This document shows, one piece after another, positions 50,519 through 58,193 of a DNA stretch of 58,193 nt. The position numbers were made by a program, and so were the translations under genes. The stretch comes from Chara braunii (Eukaryota > Streptophyta > Charophyceae > Charales > Characeae): positions 2,591,348-2,649,540 of the forward strand of contig BFEA01000120.1 in the NCBI GenBank assembly GCA_003427395.1. Direction: 5' to 3'. Below the pieces are notes generated by a model that worked only from the letters and a program-made list of their open reading frames with translations, did not search any database and had not been told where the DNA came from. How positions within the stretch are numbered: position 1 is the first letter of the stretch; each line of letters begins with the position of its first letter.

Positions 50519-51291
50519 GGGCCCGTTTGGGGGTGGCAGGAGAAGGTTGTTGTCCCAGTTAACAGCCCTAGTTTTTAGTCAAATGAGGATAGAAAGGGGT
50601 AGGCATCACTGGACTGTATCTTGACCTTTTTTGGGAGATCCGACAGTCGCAATTTTACAGTAACAATCAATTTCTAGTGACGTTCATGGATTTATGCTGG
50701 ATTCCAAAACCTAGGCAACTGGGACTTCGGGCAACTTAGGGGCGCAGCGCTACCGGGAGATTGCACCCCACCGGGCCGAAGCAACGAAGAGCGGATGTGC
50801 GCCGGGGTGGAAGCCACGAAGCGACTACCGCGTTTGCGACAGCTTAGCGGAGGGCGCGTCGTGGGACTTCCACTGAGGCGAGGTAGGAGGGGTGTATGGT
50901 TGGCAGGGGGTGGTGGATGCCATTTGGGGGGAGCGAGGCAGATTGGCATGACGGTGCATCGTGGGGAGGATGTTGGGTAGGGTATGATGAGTAATGGAGG
51001 TTAGGATGCCACGTGGCAAGGGTGGGTTGTGAGGGAGGGCTATGAGCGCCCTGAGTTTTCTCTTCTCCTGCTTCAGCCTCCATTTCTCTCTCTTACTTCG
51101 TTCGACCTGGCTGTTTGAGGGTCGTTGTACATGGATTGAACACTCTGTGAGGCTGCGTTGATGGGCTTGATGTTGTTACAACACAATCGCCTTCAGGAAA
51201 TCTTAGGGAGGCAGCGGTGTCCTAATAATCTCTTCTGGCCAGTGCACTTTGCCAAAGGGTTGCACCGACACTGGCTATGGGGAGGAGAAGG
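50519..51291. other. No gene seen
   Basis: GC-rich open frames at 50692-51083 on both strands lack recognisable domains. Confidence 0.4.
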
Positions 51292-52177
51292 TGTGACGCG
51301 CCAGCTTCCGGACCTGCGCCATCTTCCAACCTTCCCTCCCCCCCTCTTTCGAATTTGAGTGCTTTTGCAAATAGGCCGACGAGGCCTCCTTTTGTATTTC
51401 CATGAATTCATGTGCCTTGTTCGTAGTTAGGGAGGCCCGTCCCTCTCAAGACCTTCGTCATTTTTAGATCGGTTTTTGGAATTTCATTTTTTTTGCAATT
51501 CGTTAAATGCATGGGAATTACGCACGCCTTAGCGAGCGCGCTAGGAATTTGGGTCGACAGTTAGGAATTTCGAAATGAGCGGAACCTGACTTGTCCTTTC
51601 TTGTGCATGAATGTTCTCGACTTCGTCTTGGAAAACTCTGGGAATTTTCGTAGGAATCTGAATAGGTATAGGACTTTTTCCCGCGCTTGCTCTACGTGCG
51701 GATATGGTACTTTTCAATTTTGAATTGGTTGTAATTGTTTCGGTGCCCTTTTTGCCTTCGCATCGGCGCCATGCATTCGAACCTCCCATCCCCGCTTCCC
51801 TCGCTACCTTCGACACTCTCTTCTTCTCGCTCACGCTCCTTTCTCTGTACCGTTTTCCATCTCTCCTTCGCCTCGCGCACCTTTTCTCTTTCTTGATGGT
51901 TTGAATCTTGGTTATGTTTCGCGCTATTCTTCGCGCTATTCTTCTTCCCGCTCTAGTCCCCGCGTTAAAATACTCTGTCGACTCCCTCTTCCTTCCCTCT
52001 AGCCAAAGAGATGCACCGTGTAAGAAGGAAATTCCTGATACACGATGATTCTGATTGGTTACAACTGGGATCTAAAGGATCGACATGGCTTTCGTAAGGT
52101 GAGTGTCCCTGAACCTTCCTCTACCCCTCCCTACCTCAGTACTAACCCTTCCTAGCGTCTATCTCCTTTTCCGCAAC

Positions 52178-52184
52178 TATAAAT
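52178..52184 (+). promoter_or_regulatory. Conserved TATA motif, copy 4
   Basis: TATAAATTCCGCAAGCACTC; the motif is kept between subfamilies although its surroundings differ. Confidence 0.5.
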
Positions 52185-52404
52185 TCCGCAAGCACTCCCG
52201 AAAATCTCTCTCTCGACTCATCAACCAACTTCCTGAAAGCGGTGGCTAGGTGGTATGTGGAAAGGTGCGAGTCGAAAAGTCTCGACGAGCTGACTGTAGC
52301 CTTGGCGGCGAAGCGTTGGATTGCCCTCATTCGAACGAGTAGCCCTCTCCTACTCGTTTGAATGATGTATGATTAAGAATTTTTTTGTGCTTGCTTTGGT
52401 TGCC

Positions 52405-52716
52405 ATGTGGACTGACGACTCCAATCCGGCCGGGTGCCAATTTCCTGTGCCCCCGCTGCGCCCCTTTCTGTACAACGAGGAAAGGATATGTGTATGCGAG
52501 TGGGACGTACGAGAAGTCGTCCCTAAGATCGGCGGACGCTACTACTTTTCTCTCGAAACTCGGTGTTTTGGGTTTGTCGGTGCGGGTTTTGTTATTGCTG
52601 ATACGCACTTTCTGCCTTATCCGTTGTTATTGTCATTTAAGGAGTTGATCGTCGTCCCGTGGACGACACCGAGCCAAGGGTTTCCACTACCGCACACATG
52701 GCGAGGACGAGCATAA
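52405..52716 (+). pseudogene. TGTGACG-family ORF, copy 4 (unknown protein, 3' deletion)
   Basis: Starts MWTDD, then PLRPFLYNEERICVCEWDVR, GGRYYFSLETRC, GFVGAGFVIADTHFLPY, LLLSFKELIVVPW. A deletion of about 60 bp relative to copy 3 then removes the WP/CxxC part and shifts the frame, giving an early stop at 52716. The N-terminal 80 residues match copy 3 closely. Without the Cys pair and tail it is probably non-functional. Confidence 0.55.
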
Positions 52717-52972
52717 GGAGAGGGCTACTCGTTTGAAGCCCTCCATGTCGGATTCGAACTGCACGCGCCTTTTTCTCCCTTAAACTCGCGCGGCAACGAA
52801 CCTCCTTACTAAAATCAGACCAACATGGGAGATTTCAGTTCTGTCTGTGTCCCCACACTCAACTTTTCAAAAAATCCTTGGCACACCCCATCTTCGCTAA
52901 CCTCCCAGGGTGCTTCCGCAAATCAAAACGCTCCGACCGGGAAGCAGCGCAGGCGAGAGGTTGAGCGTTACA

Positions 52973-53594
52973 TGCTTCTCTCGCAGGAAGAGGCAGGGGA
53001 TGAGTTTGGTCGGGATAGCGGTCTGGCAGTCGGATCAGGGGATGGTGGGAATGAAGCGTCTCGTGATGATTGACACGATTGGGTGACTTCACGCAGATCA
53101 AGGCGACTTCATAAGGCGATGGGAGCTCGACATGCAGCAACTGTTGAAGTCGTCATCCAAAGTACTACTCTAAATCTCCATAGTGGATCTGATAGGGATT
53201 TGTGGTTAGATTGTGTCGTTATCTTCTATTTTGTTATGCTTGGAATGTACGTTTTGAATCTTTTTGATTTGATGATCTGTAAGACGATAATGGCTTGTAG
53301 ATTGGTAATTCCTAAGTCATGATATTCTCTTGGAATGTGTGCTTTGCAGTCCTTCTCCTAAAAAAAAAAAAAGTCAGTCCTTAGTATAGCATGATTCCGG
53401 TAATGGAATATCTGATGTCTCTTCTCATAATCAACTAAAATTACTTCATAATTATTTTTTTCTTAACACATGCTTGAACACCATCTTTGGAAAAATTACA
53501 TCATCATTACTCTTCTTACATATGTGCTCCTGAAATATGACCTGATTTTTACTTCGCAAGTTCTGATATTCGAACTTGAAATTTGAATGTACAA
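52973..53594. other. No gene seen
   Basis: AT-rich in its second half, with an A12 run near 53361. No motif recognised. Confidence 0.4.
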
Positions 53595-54569
53595 CAGAGG
53601 TGGGCATTTTTGTTTTTCTCTCACCCGTGACCCAACCCTCCCAATTTTGTTTTTGTGCCACCCGACGGACCCAAGAATTTTAATTTCCACCTCAGGACGT
53701 CCCCGCCCACCCAAAATGTTTTTTGAAATTTCATCCCCACGCCCGACCCGCCCGCCATCCGAAAAAGGTCCTGACCCGGACCCACCTGCACCCGTGAGAA
53801 CATCATTACCCGCCTGCACCCAAGACCTATTATTTTGCTGTCCGCACCCGCTTGTGCAGATGCAGCCCTGCCCATGATGACTCCACCGGTGTAGCCACCT
53901 CTCTACCTTGCATCGCTTGCCAGTGTCACTCCGTAATGGTGTCACGCGGTGGTAAGGCCAGGTAAGTTGGGGGCGGGCTTCCGAAATCGCCTTCGCTAAC
54001 CAGGGGCGAAGTTGAAAGAGGACGGATCTAGCCGCCTACTGTGGCTAGAACTTCCTTCCTTTGGAGAAAAACCGGGCGAGGGGCTGAACTGTTGGAGTAC
54101 GCTCTTTGTTTTTTTTTCTTGGCCCCAATGTAACAAGCGACCCTGCGTGACTGTACCCAGACCCGCTTTTTTCATCTCTCTCAACCTCGAGTCTGTGCAC
54201 TGCACAAATGGACCCAAGGCCTTGTTCGTTTTTTATTTTTTGGTTGGTGGGGTGGGGGTAGAGGGGGACTGAAAGGCGCCAAGGGCCCAAGGGGGAGGGA
54301 GGGAGGGGGGGATTTTCTTGGGTGGATTTTCTCGGGTGGTCCTTAGTCTATGGGTCGTGTGACCCAGGCCAACGCTTCACCCACCTGTCACTCACCCGGC
54401 GGGTGATCCAGAGGAAATATTGACCCACCCATGACCCAAAAATGCCCACTCGTTGCACACGCCCGTCACCCACCCAAGGAGGCATAGGTAGACCCAAGCC
54501 CAACCCAATCACCTTGTGGATCGGGTGGGGCAGGTGGGTGTGGCTGTGGGCACCCGGTGCCCACCTCTG
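53595..54569. mobile_element. Non-autonomous hAT transposon with 8-bp TSD
   Basis: Termini CAGAGGTGGGCA and TGCCCACCTCTG are perfect 12-bp inverted repeats. Identical 8-bp duplications ATGTACAA flank it (53587-53594 and 54570-54577), typical of hAT elements. It is 975 bp with no transposase frame. The interior has many GACCC/CCCACC words near both ends, giving imperfect subterminal inverted repeats. Confidence 0.9.
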
Positions 54570-55254
54570 ATGTACAAATTGGTAAACTTCTGGATGATTG
54601 CCTTGGTATCAATTTTAACTTTGAATTCGAGTTGAAATTGATCAGTTTAGTTTCCTTTCCAGTTTAAGGTGGGAGTTATCAAATTTGTAAGGTAGAATCA
54701 GTTTCGATCTTAAATTTGGTTCTTAGTAATTGAACCGCAGTTTGGGATGTTGTGGTTTTGGGGTCATAGATGTCAAATGGAATATTTCCTTTAGGGTCAG
54801 AGGCCCTCCCTGCGAGGGTTACACAAGGTGGGTGGTGTGATCTTTGAGAGGGTGTGGATAGTACTGATGGTTTGCCCTCTTCTGGGCCATGCTGATCCTT
54901 CGTTTGGATCAGCTATGGGGGTTGGGGAGAGAGGATAAGGGGTGTTGATGTCAGCAAGGTGAGAGTCGAGAGGGCTGTTCCGCTTGGAGGGGATGTGGGG
55001 ATGGAGAAAAGGGGTATCTTCGGCTCTGTGGGGGCATACTTTAGGGGGTACTGTATGTGTTACATGCCCAGACGATGTATATATATAGCCAAGGATCCGC
55101 AATGTGATAAAAATGATTGAATGGACAATGCGGTGTTAGTGGAATCTCAACAAGCAATGTACATCCTGATACATACAAAATGACACCTTGTAGCGCAAAG
55201 GAAGACTTAGATATAAGCCCTGACCTGACTGGGACTGACCTCTCTCACGTAGTA
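54570..55254. other. No gene seen
   Basis: Unassigned. A TATATATA word at about 55078 is not linked to a gene. Confidence 0.4.
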
Positions 55255-55728
55255 TCAGACAGCGTAGCGGAATACTAGAATACCAAGCACTATCCCAATC
55301 AATGTTGCAGTCCAGACCAAACATACATCATCCACACCATAAGGTGTGAAGGGGCCTGGTGCTACACACAGGAAGAATGTGCCAGGTCCAGACCATACAC
55401 AGACGAAGAGGAGGGGATCAGATGAAGAAGAGGCCGGAGATGGGAATGTCGTCAACACCAAGTCTTCAGTACAAGTCCCGGATAATCCCTCGTCAAATGT
55501 CTGAAGCCCAATGTCGAGTTTGGATCCAAATGTCACCAATCCCTCTCTCTCGTAGTCTGCTGATGCAGTGAAGTCAGGTAGAGAGAGGGTGAAGGGGAGA
55601 TGGTGGACTGAGAGGAGGAAGAAGAAGAACACTCTCTCTCTCTCCACCAAGTCTTCAGTACAAGTCTCAAATAATCCCTCGTCAAATGTCTGAAGCCCAA
55701 TGTCGAGTCTGGATCCAAATGTTACCAA
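55255..55728 (-). CDS. Possible small membrane protein with duplicated segment (uncertain)
   Basis: A 157-codon minus frame. LDIGLQTFDEGL followed by TCTEDLV appears twice, the result of a 190-200-bp tandem DNA duplication. The C-terminal part has GPGTFFLCVAPGPFTPYGVD and a single hydrophobic helix, VWTATLIGIVLGILVF, followed by RYAV and the stop. Upstream on the minus strand lie GA repeats (55819-55889) and a TATATAAG at 56201-56194. This could be a tail-anchored or single-pass protein, a gene end, or a chance frame; no family is recognised. The start is uncertain because the frame runs in from duplicated DNA. Confidence 0.3.
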   Translation of the reverse strand: MVTFGSRLDIGLQTFDEGLFETCTEDLVERERVFFFFLLSVHHLPFTLSLPDFTASADYEREGLVTFGSKLDIGLQTFDEGLSGTCTEDLVLTTFPSPASSSSDPLLFVCVWSGPGTFFLCVAPGPFTPYGVDDVCLVWTATLIGIVLGILVFRYAV

Positions 55729-55813
55729 TCCCTCTCTCTCGTAGTTTGCTGATGCAGTGAAGTCAGGTAGCGAGAGGGTGAGGGGGAGATGGTGGAATGA
55801 GAAGAGGAAGAAG

Positions 55814-55818
<5 letters not shown>
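55461..55818. repeat. 190-200-bp tandem duplication
   Basis: TCTTCAGTACAAGTC ... CCCAATGTCGAGT ... TGCTGATGCAGTGAAGTCAG ... GGAGATGGTGGA is present twice, the second copy running into the CT tract. Confidence 0.85.

Positions 55819-55889
<71 letters not shown>
55819..55889. repeat. (CT)n microsatellite
   Basis: About 70 bp of uninterrupted CT. Confidence 0.95.
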
Positions 55890-55891
<2 letters not shown>

Positions 55892-56184
55892 GTGCCAGGT
55901 ACTAACCTGTTAAGATGGCGCTGTGCTGCAGGTACCTCGACGATGAGCTGGAGCTATGGCGCTGCAGGTAAGTCTCCCTAGCCTCCGCCCAATCTCTCTC
56001 TCTCTTTCCAGTGCTACTCTAGCTCCTAATAGCGCCCAGGGCTGAAGACTACTGCTAACGCTACTACTACTACTGCAGCGCTCCTCGAAAGTGCTGCTGC
56101 CGAATCCTGAAAACTACCTCCTGCCTTCTGAACTGAACGTGAAGTGCCTGGGAAGTCCCTATGAACTACCTGCAGCCTGCAGGG

Positions 56185-56212
56185 CGGGCCAGTCTTATAT
56201 AGTGCTGGCCCG
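56185..56212 (-). promoter_or_regulatory. TATA box inside an inverted repeat (minus)
   Basis: Minus strand: CGGGCCAG, CACTATATAAGA, CTGGCCCG. A strong TATATAAG sits in the loop of an exact 8-bp inverted repeat and would direct transcription leftward. Confidence 0.45.
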
Positions 56213-56381
56213 TCCAGGAGGCTGCTCTTGCCAATGCCAAAATGTGCCAGACCTTGGTGTTTAAGCTCAAAGAAAGGTTGTCTTGAAAACAGGCCCAACA
56301 TGGCATGTGCTAAAACCCTGGTCTGGTGCCTGAGTTTCAAGGCAGGTCGATCTTATGAGGGCTTGAAAATGGCCCTCCGTT

Positions 56382-56550
56382 TCAGGCTGAAAATACTCAG
56401 GGCCTGGAGGGCCCTGTTTTTAGGCTGAAACGACACAGGACCTGCAGGCCCTTGTTTTCAGGCTTTCAGGCTGAAACGACATAGGGCCTGTAGGCCCTTG
56501 TTTTCAGGCTTTCAGGCTGAAACGACCCAGGGCCTGAAAATGGCCCTCGT
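56382..56550. repeat. GGCTGAAACGAC minisatellite, about 50-bp unit
   Basis: GGCTGAAACGAC ... GGCCTG.AGGCCCTTG ... TTTCAGGCTTTCA repeats about three times. Confidence 0.8.
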
Positions 56551-56774
56551 TTGCAGGCGCAACATGTAACAGTATGTGTTTGAGGGAGCAAGAGTGCTAT
56601 TTTGGGGGCTGTTCTAACTGGGGCAGGGAGAGAGGGTAGTTTTTTCTCCTTTTTTCCCTCTTCCTGAGTGGGCGTTGGAATGTTCATCTAAGATTTCTGA
56701 ATCTTCTGAATTCCTGTTTTTCCTAATTGGAAATTCTTCAATGGTTGGGTGCTGGGAGCAGGGGGCTGTGTTGG

Positions 56775-57260
56775 TTGTGATGGTTGTGATGGTGGGAGAC
56801 GACGCGCCCTGCGGCGAAGGGGCTAGCCTGTAGGGTTGAAATAGGGTACAGCAGCGGTGGAGGCGGTGGCTTCATTGCGGTAAGACGTGCCGAAGTAGGG
56901 CTGAGAGAGATTTTTGTGGGATAGCTGCAACCAGTGCCTGATCTGAGGTTTGAGGTTGTTTTCTTGTGTAGATTGCACAGTTGTCATTCTTAGCCTAAGT
57001 CGGGTAATGGCCCCAATATTTCGAAGATCTTTCCATAAATTTCTCAAAAAAGAAGAAAATTCTTCTAAGGCTTGGTGGTGGTGGCAGGGGATTGTGATGG
57101 TTGTGATGGTTGGTGAGGATGCGCTCTGCGGCGAAGGGGCTAGCCTGCAGGGTTGAAATAAGGCATAGCAACGGTGGAGATGGTGGCTCCATCGCGTTAA
57201 GACTTGCTGGAGTAGGGCTGAAAAGGTTTTTTGTGGAATATCTGCAACCAATGCCTGAAG
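56775..57260. repeat. Direct duplication, about 170 bp, offset about 313 bp
   Basis: TGCGGCGAAGGGGCTAGCCT followed by AGGGTTGAAATA and CTGCAACCA.TGCCTGA occurs at about 56811 and 57127. Confidence 0.8.
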
Positions 57261-57910
57261 GATGGATGATCGGATCTACAACTTTAGCGCTGACTGGTGG
57301 CTTGACTGGTATCTGTCGTAGTCCCGAGTCCCGGGGGTTCGCGAATAGATGAGGCCAGAACGACGCTGGTCGGTGCTGGGGCTTGGCCATGCTGCCTTGT
57401 AACTCAAGCTGTACGATGACATGAGACCTGATAGAGAGATCTGGGGAGTTGTCGAGGGTGGAAGGCACTCTAGTGTCTTTTGGTGAGCTGGTGCCTAGTC
57501 CGCGTTGGCCAGAGTGGGGCGGGTCGCGTTGCCCTGTGGCCTAGCAGGCGGGATTTTTTTGGGGTGGGTCGTGCCACTCTGTAACCTAGCATTCCGGGGC
57601 GTGAGGCTAGGTAGAGATTGGGCATCGGGGTATAGGGGTGAGGCAGGTAGTGTTGGGCCACTGAAAGGCACCAAGGCAGGTGGTTTATCCGGTCTGAATT
57701 CTCATGTGAGCCAAGGCTCGAAAAACAGAAGGGCCCTTTTGAATTTAGTAATTCATAGATGTATGTGTGTGTGTGTTTTTTTTTTTTTTTTCTTCCGTTA
57801 GCCCCTTTGAGACTGTTTCATTAGTACTTGGCGCAATTTGATCTCAAAGTTTTCTCAGGCGAAGCCGGGCAATGGCCCCGGTGCTTTAAACCACTAGTAC
57901 ACCGGCAGCT
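57261..57910. other. No gene seen; relatives of the 37257-37909 insertion
   Basis: Shares AGATCTGGGGA and GCCGG.GCTGGGG type words with 37430-37560 and a GAAGCCGGGCAATGGCCCC word at 57875. A MITE-end word AAACCACTAGTAC is at 57888. Confidence 0.4.
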
Positions 57911-57912
57911 TT

Positions 57913-57974
<62 letters not shown>
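57911..57974. repeat. (CT)n microsatellite
   Basis: Uninterrupted CT of about 64 bp. Confidence 0.95.
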
Positions 57975-57976
<2 letters not shown>

Positions 57977-58105
57977 GCGATCTACGAAACCAGATCCATT
58001 TTCTTTCTTTGTTTTTTTTTTAATTTTTTATTGTTTTTTTTCTTTTTTTCTTTTCCTCGCAACTTGGATTTCCAAAGTATCATCCCGCAGAAGGTGGCCC
58101 CCGAC

Positions 58106-58193
58106 CACCTATCGCGGCCGAGCCACTCCAAGCACCTATCCCGACCGAGCCACTCCAAGCACCTATACCGACCAAGCCACTCCAAGCACCTAC
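58106..58193. repeat. 27-bp minisatellite running off the window end
   Basis: Three units of CACCTATCCCGACCGAGCCA plus CTCCAAG, with a fourth starting at 58187. On the minus strand each encodes the nine residues CLEWLGRDR, so a repeated peptide is possible, but the frame continues outside the window. Confidence 0.85.

Larger units (their letters stand above)
51292..52972 (+). mobile_element. TGTGACG-family element, copy 4 (subfamily II, 1.68 kb)
   Basis: Starts TGTGACGCGCCAGCTTCC with an 18-bp internal duplication near the end (GCGCCA.CTTCC twice) and ends GGTTGAGCGTTACA. Flanking 4-mers (AAGG, TGCT) do not match, so no target duplication is seen. Without the two retro-insertions of copy 3 it serves as the empty-site reference. 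Confidence 0.7.

Noticed and set aside
51288-52976. Target-site duplication for copy 4
   Set aside because: The flanking four bases (AAGG and TGCT) do not match, so I did not claim one.
11101-58193. CRISPR array or bacterial operons
   Set aside because: Repeats are microsatellites, MITEs and SINEs. There are no regularly spaced direct repeats with unique spacers and no prokaryotic gene structure.

Overview
This is a nuclear window from a complex, repeat-rich eukaryote, most probably a streptophyte (green-plant lineage). A large charophyte alga genome such as Chara is my best guess, but that is inference. The reasons are a protein with two plant-type WRC zinc motifs, a chromodomain-bearing Ty3/gypsy (chromovirus) remnant, plant-like U2 and U6 snRNA sequences, long GA/CA microsatellites, A-tailed retrocopies and two assembly gaps. 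No prokaryotic gene organisation, rRNA, functional tRNA gene or CRISPR array is visible. Only one convincing host protein-coding gene is present; nearly everything else is mobile DNA or unassigned DNA.

Layout. 1-6,660: decayed Ty3/gypsy material. A pol C-terminal tail, a 3' non-coding block, a pol remnant (RNase H end, zinc finger, integrase, chromodomain) and a second 3' block are each followed by an antisense LINE-ORF1-like fragment, so the two halves form a segmental duplication. 6,779-9,641: first copy of an unusual element family (here 'TGTGACG family'). 9,642-20,100: mostly non-coding, with tRNA-derived SINEs, microsatellites, a gap with duplicated edges, a Tourist-like MITE and AT palindromes. 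20,153-22,357: first coding exon of the double-WRC gene. 22,800-26,000: CA repeats, a SINE and a cluster of hairpin MITEs. 27,240-29,320: a cluster of U2 and U6 snRNA retrocopies, one of them fused to a SINE/LINE-like tail. 30,400-35,300: SINEs, tail-family copies and MITEs. 35,493-38,963: TGTGACG copy 3 (minus strand), carrying two A-tailed retro-insertions. 39,000-44,900: tail-family copies, TTAA-bounded MITEs and tandem repeats. 45,148-47,780: TGTGACG copy 2. 48,400-51,200: MITE, tail and inverted repeats. 51,292-52,972: TGTGACG copy 4. 53,595-54,569: a non-autonomous hAT with a perfect 8-bp target duplication. 55,250-58,193: tandem duplications, a possible minus-strand gene and minisatellites.

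The most interesting signal is the TGTGACG family. Four near-complete insertions begin TGTGACG and end in a CGTCACA-like sequence, and three have 4-bp target-site duplications. They share an internal TATA motif and, across two diverged subfamilies, a roughly 130-residue protein reading frame that I do not recognise. They could be non-autonomous Ginger-like DNA transposons or solo LTRs that carry an ORF. The second strong signal is a short 3' tail module (GGGACRCTGGACCC... then poly-A) joined to different 5' partners, including a U6 snRNA and an mRNA-like open reading frame, as expected from reverse-transcriptase template switching.
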